Source: Acetobacteraceae bacterium (GTDB taxonomy: Bacteria > Pseudomonadota > Alphaproteobacteria > Acetobacterales > Acetobacteraceae). From it: a stretch of 64,000 nt of DNA. Below the pieces are notes generated by a model. It was not told the DNA's origin. It saw only the letters and a program-made list of their open reading frames with translations, and searched no databases. The position numbers and the translations under genes were made by a program. Where the stretch lies: positions 62,001 through 126,000 of the forward strand of contig JASHOA010000091.1 in the NCBI GenBank assembly GCA_030041375.1. Reading direction: 5' to 3'. Shown here piece after piece: positions 24,947 to 33,177 of the stretch (position 1 is its first letter; each line of letters starts with the position of its first letter).

Positions 24947-26534
24947 GTCCGATCGTCTCCCCGAACGCCACCGATGCTTCTCGCGCGATCTGGGCGGGCA
25001 AGCCCACCTCCCACGCGAGATAGGCACGCATCGCGGCTTCGATGCCCGTGGTCCGGTCGTAGGGACGAAGCTGAACATCGACGCAAGCAGAATCGGGCGG
25101 GTCGGAGGCAGTGGCGGCGAGCGGTTGGCCCGCGTCGACCCAGGCCCCGGTCCCGCCCGCGAGCGCCCCGGCGGGCGCGCGGGTGAGGGCGGAGACCTCG
25201 GCAACGCTGTGGCGGGCAAGCCAGCCGTCAGGCGACGTAACGGCAATGCGTGAGGCGCCTGCCAGAGTGGCGGCCAGCGCGGCAATGCGGGAACGGATCG
25301 CCCAGAGCGCACCCGGGATGTGGCCTTCGCGATAGTCCGGGCTCGGCGCGCAATCGAGAATCACGGTGCCCGGCTGGCTCCGCCAGGCCAGCAATTCTGG
25401 AACCGTGATGACCGGCCCATCGGCAGGCTCCGGCCGCGGTTCCGGCCCGCTCTCCAGCCGGTTTTCCGGCCCGGTCTCGAGTGCGCCCTCGACGACGAAC
25501 ACATCCCAGGGGGCCATCTGCCGGAGCCAGCCGCCGGCCATCCGGGCGCGTACTCCCGTGTCGTCGATCAGAACGATGCGCGCGCCGCGCACGGCAATCC
25601 AGCGGTCGGTCGCCTGGACGAGCTGGCCACCAGGGGCGCTCTGGCTGCCCGCGAGATGACCGGCGCGATATTCCCCCGGGCTCCGCACATCGAGAAGATA
25701 GAGTGTCCGCGCGGAATCGGCGGCGAGCCTCGCCAGATCGTCGGAACCGATGACTTGCACGCCCGCCTGAGCGGCGAAGCGACTGGCGCGGGAAAGAGCC
25801 AGGGCGGCCGAAGCGGGCGTGCCCGGCGGATAGCAACGCCTGGCACCTCGTTCGCAGGCGAACCCGGCCAGTTCCCAGCCCATCGTGCCGTTGCTGAGCG
25901 CGACGACCCGGTTCGGGATCCCGGCCCGGCGCAGGCTTTCGGCACCGAGGATGCTGCGCGTGCGCCCCGCGCAGTTGACGACCACGAGCGTTGCCGGATC
26001 GGGAGCAAGATCGGCGATGCGATAAACCAGCTCCCCGCCTGGCACGCTGATGCCGCCCGGGATGTTCATCCGCTCGAATTCTTCGAACGTGCGGCTGTCG
26101 AGCACCAGCATGGGAGTACCGGAGTCGCGGTGGCGCTGCAGCTCAGCCGCATCGATGCTCTCGGTGCCGTAATGATGCTCGACCCACTCTCCGAACGCCT
26201 TGGAAGGCACGTTGATGCCGCTGAAAAGTTCGAACCCGGCTTGCCGCCACGCTTCGACGCCGCCGGCGAGCAGGGAAACGTCGCCATAGCCGAGGCGGGA
26301 TAGCATGGCGACGAGGCGTTCCGCGTGGCCTCCGGCCGCGTCCACGGCAACGATCGGCACGCTCTGCCGGGGCAGAAGGCAGGGAGCGATGAGGTCGGCC
26401 GTGGAAAGCGGGCAGGGGACTGCCCAGAACAGGTGAGCCGCGCCGAATTCGCCCACCTCGCGGGCATCGAGGACGGCCAGTTCCTGCCGCTCCGCCAGCC
26501 GGCAGGCAAGCGCGTGAGGCGTGATGGCGCGCAT
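24933..26534 (-). CDS. Four-domain rhodanese (sulfurtransferase-like) protein
   Basis: 533 residues forming four consecutive rhodanese-like domains (about 1-105, 120-215, 255-345, 365-450) plus a C-terminal tail. Each shows the LDARE/LDSRTFEEF/LDVRSPGEY/LDCAPSPDY entry motif. At the active-site loop only domain 2 has a cysteine (VVNCAGRTRS). The equivalent positions read DAAGGHAER in domain 1, DDTGVRAR in domain 3 and TSPDGWLAR in domain 4, so they should be non-catalytic. A persulfide-carrier or scaffold role is inferred. It is divergent from the methyltransferase gene and overlaps comF. Confidence 0.85.
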   Translation of the reverse strand: MRAITPHALACRLAERQELAVLDAREVGEFGAAHLFWAVPCPLSTADLIAPCLLPRQSVPIVAVDAAGGHAERLVAMLSRLGYGDVSLLAGGVEAWRQAGFELFSGINVPSKAFGEWVEHHYGTESIDAAELQRHRDSGTPMLVLDSRTFEEFERMNIPGGISVPGGELVYRIADLAPDPATLVVVNCAGRTRSILGAESLRRAGIPNRVVALSNGTMGWELAGFACERGARRCYPPGTPASAALALSRASRFAAQAGVQVIGSDDLARLAADSARTLYLLDVRSPGEYRAGHLAGSQSAPGGQLVQATDRWIAVRGARIVLIDDTGVRARMAGGWLRQMAPWDVFVVEGALETGPENRLESGPEPRPEPADGPVITVPELLAWRSQPGTVILDCAPSPDYREGHIPGALWAIRSRIAALAATLAGASRIAVTSPDGWLARHSVAEVSALTRAPAGALAGGTGAWVDAGQPLAATASDPPDSACVDVQLRPYDRTTGIEAAMRAYLAWEVGLPAQIAREASVAFGETIGHGRS

Positions 26535-26606
26535 CTTCGGGCAGCGCTCCTTTCCGGCGGGCGCCGGCCAAGCTTAGAGACGGTGATCGGAGGGGTCAAA
26601 GACGGG

Positions 26607-27428
26607 ATGGCCGGGGTGCCGGAGATTTTCGACCGCCTTGCCGTGCGCCGCCATCGCGATCGCGCGGCGAGGATGGTCGAGCGCGTGGCACCGGTGCTCA
26701 GAGAGGCGGCGGAGCGCCTGGTCGGGCGGATGGACGACACGACGAGACGGTTCGCCCTGGCGCTCGATCTCGGCGGGCGGGGAATCGTCGCACCGTTGCT
26801 GGCTGCCCGCGGCATCACGGCCGTCTCGGCTGATCTTTCCACGCGCATGGCCGCCAGGGGCGGCGCGCTTGCGGTGGCGGCGGACGAGGAGTGGCTGCCC
26901 TTCCGTGCGGCAAGTTTCGATCTCGTCACGGCGAATCTCTCGCTGCATTGGGCGAACGACCTGCCCGGCGTGCTGGTGCAGGTCAGGACCGCGCTCAAGC
27001 CGGATGGCCTGTTCCTGGCGAGCCTGCCCGTGCTCGGCACGCTCGATCCGCTGCGCACGGCGCTCGCCGAGGCGGAAGCAGCCCTCAGCGGCGGCGCCTC
27101 ACCGCGAGTCTCGCCGTTTCCGACTCTCCGCGATTGCGCCGGGCTGTTGCAGCGGGCCGGGTTCGCGCTGCCGGTCGTCGATCTCGATCGCATCAGCCTC
27201 GCCTATCGGGAGCCGCTCGCGGCTCTCCACGATCTTCGGGCCGCCGGCGAAACCAATGCGATCAGAGTGCGCGAACGGCGCACACCGCCGCGTGCACTTT
27301 TCCCGGCGGCTCTCGCAGCGTTGCCCGTCGAAGAGCGGACAATCACGCTCGAACTCACGATGGCCATGCTGACCGGCTGGGCCCCGTCTCCTCCGCAACA
27401 CGGTTCAGGGCGCGCGGCTGCGCACTAG
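26607..27428 (+). CDS. SAM-dependent methyltransferase-fold protein, NDUFAF5-like
   Basis: 273 residues. The start at 26607 follows GGAGGGG. The N-terminus PEIFDRLAVRRHRDRAA resembles the entry helix of the NDUFAF5/BioC-like group. The SAM-binding region is ALDLGGRGIVAPLL with acidic VSADLS, then ANLSLHWANDLPG (motif IV) and LKPDGLFLASLPVLGTL. NDUFAF5 relatives help assemble respiratory complex I, partly as arginine hydroxylases. That role here is inference from similarity. Its TAG stop contains the TA and first G at the edge of repeat copy C; excision of the element would leave TAA in the same place. Confidence 0.82.
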   Translation: MAGVPEIFDRLAVRRHRDRAARMVERVAPVLREAAERLVGRMDDTTRRFALALDLGGRGIVAPLLAARGITAVSADLSTRMAARGGALAVAADEEWLPFRAASFDLVTANLSLHWANDLPGVLVQVRTALKPDGLFLASLPVLGTLDPLRTALAEAEAALSGGASPRVSPFPTLRDCAGLLQRAGFALPVVDLDRISLAYREPLAALHDLRAAGETNAIRVRERRTPPRALFPAALAALPVEERTITLELTMAMLTGWAPSPPQHGSGRAAAH

Positions 27429-27530
27429 ACCGGTGTCGGGCTGACTGTGCAGTCCGACACCGGTCTCGCTCTTTATTCGAGCCCGCGATTCACGCCCTCC
27501 GACGATTCCGCCTCAGGCGATCGCGGGCTA
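27426..27530 (-). repeat. Double-hairpin element copy C, flanked by TA
   Basis: Opposite orientation to copies A and B; the element is 27428-27528. The 17-bp stem of hairpin 2 (27427-27443 with 27450-27466) has ACCGGTGT/ACACCGGT in place of ACCCGTGT/ACACGGGT in copy A, a paired change that keeps the stem, plus one G-T wobble. It sits between the convergent methyltransferase gene and a small frameshifted gene, supplying the present stop or tail codons of both. Confidence 0.9.
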
Positions 27531-27809
27531 AGCGCGCGAGATCGGCGAGCATGGGCTCCGGATCGATTTCGGAAGTCCCGGCGAGCAGCATGCGCCAGAG
27601 ATCGCTCGTCGGGTTGAGCGCCAGCCTGCGGGCGATCGCCTCGCGGATGCGGCGCATCTGCGCGACACGGGCGGCAGCGAGCGGATCCTCGGGCGGCGAT
27701 CGAGTTTTTCGCGCAGGAGCACAAGGGGAAAGAGCGCTGCGTTGCCGGTTCCCCTCGCTGCGGATGCGAGGCGTCGCGCGAGGAGGGCGATCAGCGTCGA
27801 AAGCGGCAT
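27490..27809 (-). pseudogene. Small conserved-looking gene with an apparent one-base frameshift
   Basis: From ATG 27809 the frame reads MPLSTLIALLARRLASAARG and on to LFPLVLLREK. At an A5 run (27707-27711) coding character moves to the next frame, which reads SPPEDPLAAARVAQMRRI, EAIARRLALNPTSDLW and EIDPEPMLADLARL. One extra A would join them into a protein of about 105 residues. The present tail enters repeat copy C; excising the element would give LVRSRAP and a TGA instead. It could be a real mutation, a sequencing error or recoding. No family recognised. Confidence 0.5.
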
Positions 27810-27875
27810 GATGGGGCGGTTCCTGGCGTCCCGGCCCCGTGCATGCGGCTCCCTGAAACGCCATGCAGGGGTTCA

Positions 27876-30083
27876 TCATGGCGCCGGCAGCGGAACTGTC
27901 GGCGCCATGGGGAGGCTCGAAGCGCTGGCCGCGCTGCCGTGCGCGCCACGCGGTTGTGGCACGGGCGGCACCCAGGGCCGGTCGCCGCGGAGCGATCGAT
28001 CGGAGACGATTCGCACGCCGGCCCGATCGAGCCAGAGCGCGTACGGGCCGTTCCGCCAGACGCTGAAGCGATCGACGAACGGAAGCCCGCCTTCCGTGCA
28101 GCGATGCCGGTCGGGATGGGGTGAGATCACCACCGCCGCTCGAGGGCAGGGATCGGGGGTGGCGTCCGTTCGCAACAGGAGTGCTGCGGCGCCGCCTGGC
28201 CGGGCGCGGAACAGGCAAAGCCCGCGCGTGCAGCGGATCGCTCCGCCGGCCAGCACACCCGTTTCGGGAAGCGGATGGAAACGCGATCCCGGCCACAGTT
28301 CCAGCCAGGCATCGTGGGTGAAACGATCGGCGCCGCGGCCGGTCTTTTGCAGGAACACGCCCGATTCCGTGTGCAACGCGATGAGCCCGGCATCCTCCGA
28401 AACCAGGATATCGGGTGGGTGGATGAGAAAGGCGGTGACGAGCCCGGCAAGGATCAGCGGGATTCCGGCAAGTCTGAGCCGCGAGCGCCAGAGGCAGAGC
28501 CAGCAGAGCCCGAAGCCGACGATGCCGAGACCCCAGGCCGGCATGTGCGGCACCGCAATGCGCGCCGCCGGCAGCGCGGAGACATCGCGCGCGATGAGGA
28601 GCAGGAGGTGGATGCCCCATCCCATCGGCACCAGCGCCAGGCGCTCGAGATGGAGCGGCATCAGGAGCAGCGAAATGACTCCGGCGGGCATTACCCAGAA
28701 GGCGGTGATCGGCACCGCGATCAGGTTGGCGAGCACGTAGTAGACCTGGACGTGACCGAAATGATAAGCCGCAAACGGCAGCGCCGCCGTGCCTGCCAGG
28801 AGACTGGTCAGGCCCAGCGCCAGCACATGCATCTGGAGGCGCCGGCCCCAGGTGCCCGACCCGTGCAGGCGGGAAAGCCAAGGCCTGAGCGCCTCGTAGC
28901 CGGAAATCAGGACCAGCACGGCGGCGAAGCTCATCTGGAAGCTGACGCCGATCGCCTCTGCGGGAAAGAGCAGCAAAAGAATCGTGGCGGCGAGCGCTAG
29001 CCCGCGCAGCGAGATCACGCGCCTGCCCGCGATCAGCCCGCCAACGGCGAGCACGGCCATGGCGAAGCTTCGCATGATCGGCACGTGCATTCCGGTGAGC
29101 AGCATGTAGAGGCCGCCGGCGCCGAGCGCGGCGAGCGCCGCCAGTTGCTTGGTCGGCCAATAGAGCGTGGCGCGTTCGCTGAGTGCGAGGAGCGCGCGGC
29201 TCAGCATGAAAACGAAGCCCATGACGATGCCGATATGCAGGCCGGCGACGGCGAGCAGGTGGGCGAGACCGGAATCGCGGAAGGCGGCGCGATCCGATTC
29301 GGGAATGGCGGTCGAGATGCCGCTCATCAGGGTTGCCGCGATCGCGCCCTCGGATCCCGGCAGGGCGCGGCGGATGCGGTGCGCGATGCCTTCTCTGAGT
29401 GCTTCGAGCCATCGCGCCGGCCCTCCCGCGGTTTCGACGATCAGCCTGGCCGGGCCGAGTGCGAAGCCGTAGCCTCCGAATCCCGAGAAGAATGAGGAGC
29501 GCTCCACGTCCCAGGCGCCGGGATAGGCGGGCGGAAAGGGCGGCTCGAGGAGCGCGCGGACCGTGACTTGCTCGCCGGCAACCGGTTTGATCGGATCGTC
29601 GCGCCGCAACCGGATGCGCAAGCTGCGCGCGATCGGCGGCGCGTTTCCGAGACGCGGAGCGGCGATCGTGATCCGTGCCCCGTTCGGCAGCGGCTCGACC
29701 GCGGCGATGCGGCCGGTGACGATCGTGGCGTGGCGTGGCAGCACCGCAAGCGGCGGGGCGCGCTGGGTGGCGAGTTGCGCCGCTGCGATGCCGAGGCCGA
29801 AGGAGGCAGGCAGCAGCAACGGAGCGGCGACAAGCGGAAAGCGGCGCAGCAGCAAGGCCGCCGCAAACCCCGCCCCGCCGATTGCCAGGCCGAGCCACCA
29901 GTGCGGCTCGTGGTTGAGATCGAAATAAGAGAGAACGCCGCCGAGGAGCGCCACCGGCAGCCAGAGCATGAAGCGGCGGTGCTCCGCCACCAGCCAGGCG
30001 CCGAAGACGTGAGTAAGTCCCGGCCGGGGTATTTCCGGCCAAGCCTCGCCTTCGGAGAAATCAAGCGGCGTCGCCTCTTCCAT
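27876..30083 (-). CDS. comEC: ComEC/Rec2-family DNA-uptake channel protein
   Basis: 735 residues from the ATG at 30083. The N-terminal part has two membrane helices and a DUF4131-type OB-like domain (about 30-210, with TIVTGRIAAVEPLPNGARI). The central competence domain contains GLAHLLAVAGLHIGIVMGFV and FQMSFAAVLVLISGYEAL among about ten helices. The C-terminal 170 residues correspond to a shortened, degenerate metallo-beta-lactamase-like region, common in alphaproteobacterial members. It would conduct single-stranded DNA across the inner membrane if the cell is competent; no pilus genes are in the window, comF being the only other com gene. Confidence 0.87.
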   Translation of the reverse strand: MEEATPLDFSEGEAWPEIPRPGLTHVFGAWLVAEHRRFMLWLPVALLGGVLSYFDLNHEPHWWLGLAIGGAGFAAALLLRRFPLVAAPLLLPASFGLGIAAAQLATQRAPPLAVLPRHATIVTGRIAAVEPLPNGARITIAAPRLGNAPPIARSLRIRLRRDDPIKPVAGEQVTVRALLEPPFPPAYPGAWDVERSSFFSGFGGYGFALGPARLIVETAGGPARWLEALREGIAHRIRRALPGSEGAIAATLMSGISTAIPESDRAAFRDSGLAHLLAVAGLHIGIVMGFVFMLSRALLALSERATLYWPTKQLAALAALGAGGLYMLLTGMHVPIMRSFAMAVLAVGGLIAGRRVISLRGLALAATILLLLFPAEAIGVSFQMSFAAVLVLISGYEALRPWLSRLHGSGTWGRRLQMHVLALGLTSLLAGTAALPFAAYHFGHVQVYYVLANLIAVPITAFWVMPAGVISLLLMPLHLERLALVPMGWGIHLLLLIARDVSALPAARIAVPHMPAWGLGIVGFGLCWLCLWRSRLRLAGIPLILAGLVTAFLIHPPDILVSEDAGLIALHTESGVFLQKTGRGADRFTHDAWLELWPGSRFHPLPETGVLAGGAIRCTRGLCLFRARPGGAAALLLRTDATPDPCPRAAVVISPHPDRHRCTEGGLPFVDRFSVWRNGPYALWLDRAGVRIVSDRSLRGDRPWVPPVPQPRGAHGSAASASSLPMAPTVPLPAP

Positions 30084-30182
30084 CGGCGCCTCAACCCGGG
30101 ATGATTTGCCGGCTGCAGGATGGCACGACGCGCGGGACAGACGAAGCGGCACCGGGAGATTTTCAAAACTGTTGCGGCAGCG

Positions 30183-31607
30183 CTACCCTTTTCTGTTCTT
30201 CGCATCCCAATAGCGTTCGAGATTGGCGATCAGCGCCGGGCTGAAGAGGCACTCCGCCTGCTCGCGTGCGTAGATTGCGAAGTAGCGCCGGAAGAGATCG
30301 AGCGGCTCGGCGGAGACGCGGAAGGCACGGCGGTTCCCGGCCGCGCTCACCGCCCCCGAACTGGTGAGACCTGCCACGGTGCGTGCAATCGCTTCGTCCA
30401 TCTCCGCGGCAGGAACGACCTCGTCGCAGATGAGCCGTCCCTCGGCGCTCGCGCAATCGAGCCGCCGCTCGTACTGCACCAGTTGCCGCGCCAACCGCTC
30501 GCCCGTGAAGCGGGTCAGGCGCAGATTGGCCGCACCCGGAATGATGCCCTCTTTGCGCGCCGGCAGGCTGAGATAAGCGTCCTCCGCCGCGAGCACGTAG
30601 TCCACGGCAAGCAGAATCTGACAGTGCCCGCCGATCGCGTGGCCCTCGACCACCGCGATCCAGGGCTTCTCGATCCCTGATCCAGAGACGTCATCGGGAC
30701 ACTGCTCGGCGCGGGCAACCCCGCGGAAAAGCTTGTGGACGAAACCGAGATCGCGCTCGAGGAACCAGAGATAGGGAATCTTTCCCTGATAGAGATGGGT
30801 GAGATTGATGCCGCTGCCGAAGATGTGTCGGCCACGATATTTCGGATGCCCGGCCCTTGCCCCGCGCAGCACCGCGATCTCGCTCGCGGGATCGAGGTTC
30901 GCGACATCCACCGCGGTTTCCATCGCGGCGAGCGTGGTGGCATCCTCGGCGTTGAGGAAGCGCGGATTGTCCGCTGTGAGCAATACGGCGTTGCCCTGCC
31001 GCACAAGCCGTGCCGCGCCGAGATCGAGCGCTCCCCGCGCTCTGAACTCCTCGAGCCGGGCTCTGCTTTCCGCCCTCGGCAGCAGCATCGCGTGGCAGAG
31101 ATGAAGCCCGGTCCGCCGGTTGCCGAGAAAGGCCGCCAGCAGGATCGCCTGGTCGATCTCGAGCCCGTCCTTCTCGCGCAGGAATAACCCCGCCTCCGTG
31201 CTGAGCTGCATCTCGGTCGGTACGAGTCCCGGGAGCAGCGAAGCCGCGGCGTGCAGGAGCGGCTCGAGGCGGACAAACCGGGAAAAACCATCGGTAACGG
31301 CGGCGTAGGTCTCCTCTGCGTGCGCCGCAAGAAAGCGCACGCGCGATTCCCTGGCCCGCCTCTTGACCGTCTCCGCTGCGTGCGTCTCCGCGGGTCCGCG
31401 CGCTTGCTTCCGCGGCAGGCGCGCGAGAAGCTCCTGAGAGAGCAGCCAGAACGAAGAATAGGCCTCGCCATCCTCCGCGAAGCCGCCCGTCTCCGTTTTT
31501 TCCCGCGCGAGCCAGGCGGCGATCTCCGAGGGCGGCATCCCGGCCGCCTCGAGCCCGGCAGCAACCTCCGGCGCCACTCGCGTCTCCTCGACGCTCATCG
31601 GGCTCAT
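30183..31607 (-). CDS. DpgC-like cofactor-free dioxygenase (enoyl-CoA hydratase superfamily)
   Basis: 474 residues with an all-helical N-terminal region and a crotonase-fold C-terminal half. The motifs HAIGGHCQILLAVDYVLAAE, LPARKEGIIPGAANLRLTRF and CDEVVPAAEMD match the DpgC group, whose best-known member oxidises (3,5-dihydroxyphenyl)acetyl-CoA with O2 and no metal or flavin. The ATG at 31607 overlaps the paaK stop (ATGA), so an aryl-acetate-CoA ligase and an aryl-acetyl-CoA oxygenase are translationally coupled. The substrate here is unknown; a substituted phenylacetyl-CoA is likely. Confidence 0.8.
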   Translation of the reverse strand: MSPMSVEETRVAPEVAAGLEAAGMPPSEIAAWLAREKTETGGFAEDGEAYSSFWLLSQELLARLPRKQARGPAETHAAETVKRRARESRVRFLAAHAEETYAAVTDGFSRFVRLEPLLHAAASLLPGLVPTEMQLSTEAGLFLREKDGLEIDQAILLAAFLGNRRTGLHLCHAMLLPRAESRARLEEFRARGALDLGAARLVRQGNAVLLTADNPRFLNAEDATTLAAMETAVDVANLDPASEIAVLRGARAGHPKYRGRHIFGSGINLTHLYQGKIPYLWFLERDLGFVHKLFRGVARAEQCPDDVSGSGIEKPWIAVVEGHAIGGHCQILLAVDYVLAAEDAYLSLPARKEGIIPGAANLRLTRFTGERLARQLVQYERRLDCASAEGRLICDEVVPAAEMDEAIARTVAGLTSSGAVSAAGNRRAFRVSAEPLDLFRRYFAIYAREQAECLFSPALIANLERYWDAKNRKG

Positions 31608-32884
31608 TGCTTCGGCCTGAGATCGAGAACGCGCGCGGCCTTGCCCTCGGAGCGCGCGATCGTCCCTGGCGCCGCTACCTGAACGCGCGCCGTTACCCCC
31701 ACCAGCATCTTGATGAGCCGCGCGACATTCTCCGCGATCTCCTCTGAGAGCTGAAATTCCGTCTCTGCCCGCGCCTCCACGACCACGGCCAGTTCGTCGA
31801 GCCGCCCCGGGCGGCTCAGTTCGAGCCGGTAGTGCGGCGCCACCCGCTCCTCCCTCGCGAGCACGGCCTCGATCTGCGAGGGGAAGAGATTGACCCCGCG
31901 CACGATCAGCATGTCGTCGCTCCTTCCCTTCACGCGCTCCATCCGCCGCATTGGCCGTCCCCGCGCCGGCGGGAGGAGCCGCGTCAGGTCGCGGGTGCGG
32001 AAGCGGATCATCGGCATGCCTTCCTTGGTCAGCGTGGTGAGCACCAGTTCGCCCGCTTCGCCCTCGGGAAGCACCTGCCCCGAGTCCGGGTCGACGATCT
32101 CGGGAAGGAAATGATCCTCCCAGATCGTGAGTGCGCCTATCGCATCCGCGCATTCCTGCGCGACTCCCGGCCCGATCAGCTCCGAGAGCCCGTAATGGTC
32201 GAGCGCCGTGAGCCCGAGCCGCGCTTCGATTTCCGCGCGCATGAATTCGCTCCATGGCTCGGCGCCGAACATTCCGATCCGCAGGCTGCATCTGCTCCCA
32301 TCGAGACCCTGGCGCGCGAACTCGTCGGCGATGGTGAGCGCATAGGAGGGAGTCGCCATCAGGATGTCGGGCCGGAAATCATCGATGAGCTGTACCTGCC
32401 GTGCCGTCGCACCCCCACCCACGGGAATCACCGCCGCGCCGAGATGCTCCCCGCCGTAATGGAAGCCAAGCCCGCCGGTGAAAAGGCCGTAGCCATAGGC
32501 ATTGTGGACCTTGTCGCCCGGCCTGCCTCCGGCGGCGCGGATCGAGCGCGCCATGAGCCCCGCCCAGGTCTCGAGATCACTTCGGGTATAGCCCACCACC
32601 GTCGGCTTGCCGGTGGTGCCGCTCGAGGCGTGGATGCGCGCGATTTCGGCCATCGGCACGGCGAACATGCCGAATGGATAGGTCGCGCGCAGATCCTCCT
32701 TGGTCGTGAAAGGGAATTTCCCGAGATCGTCCAATTCCCTCAGATCCCCGGGATCGAGGCCGGCGGCTGCGAATTTCTCGCGATAGCGCGGCACCTGCGC
32801 GAAGGCGCGCGCCAGCACCGCCTTGAGGCGCTCGAACTGAAGCCCGCGCAAGGATTCGACGCTCGCCGCCTCGTCGAGACGCAT
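31604..32884 (-). CDS. paaK: Phenylacetate-CoA ligase
   Basis: 426 residues from the ATG at 32884, preceded by GGAGGGGGTG. The adenylate-forming motifs are clear: IHASSGTTGKPTVVGYT (ATP loop), AYGYGLFTGGLG, DHYGLSELIGPG, TLTKEGMPMIRFRTRDLTRL and GRSDDMLIVRGVNLFPSQIE. It activates phenylacetate or a ring-substituted relative to the CoA thioester. No paaABCDE oxygenase genes are in view; the partner is the DpgC-like enzyme directly downstream. Confidence 0.93.
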   Translation of the reverse strand: MRLDEAASVESLRGLQFERLKAVLARAFAQVPRYREKFAAAGLDPGDLRELDDLGKFPFTTKEDLRATYPFGMFAVPMAEIARIHASSGTTGKPTVVGYTRSDLETWAGLMARSIRAAGGRPGDKVHNAYGYGLFTGGLGFHYGGEHLGAAVIPVGGGATARQVQLIDDFRPDILMATPSYALTIADEFARQGLDGSRCSLRIGMFGAEPWSEFMRAEIEARLGLTALDHYGLSELIGPGVAQECADAIGALTIWEDHFLPEIVDPDSGQVLPEGEAGELVLTTLTKEGMPMIRFRTRDLTRLLPPARGRPMRRMERVKGRSDDMLIVRGVNLFPSQIEAVLAREERVAPHYRLELSRPGRLDELAVVVEARAETEFQLSEEIAENVARLIKMLVGVTARVQVAAPGTIARSEGKAARVLDLRPKQ

Positions 32885-33177
32885 CACCCCCTCCAGGCTT
32901 CGCCTCGCGCGATCAGACCGTAACCGGGATTTCCCGGATCGCCATCGATTTCGCCCCTTCGTCGCCGACCCTACCCTTCGCCCAATCCTGGCGACAAGGA
33001 TTTCCCGGATGGTGCGTCTCCCGGTCGATGGCCGCAGACTGAACACCTCGCGTGCATGCTGCTTCAGCTCGTCACGCACCAGCTTGTCACGCACCGGGGT
33101 AACCGTTTTCCGCCACCCACCGAGATCGTTCCCTGGGATCGTTCCCCGAGGTCGTTGCAATGGACGCGCGGAAATCT
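32885..33177 (-). promoter_or_regulatory. Repeat-dense leader region upstream of paaK
   Basis: This 293-base spacer has no convincing gene. It holds a 13-base direct repeat GGATTTCCCGGAT (32927-32939 and 32998-33010; the first lies in the inverted CCGGGA-TT-TCCCGG), a tandem 15-mer (33066-33080 and 33081-33095, one mismatch), and short GATCGTTCCC-type repeats around 33122-33150. Such clustering suggests regulator binding or decayed sequence. The minus-strand frame stays open into paaK, but the strong ribosome site at 32884 decides the start. Confidence 0.4.

Noticed and set aside
27490-30042. An 850-codon minus-strand frame overlapping comEC
   Set aside because: Most of it is a shadow of comEC in another frame. 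Only its last 70 or so codons look coding, and these are treated as the second half of the frameshifted small gene.
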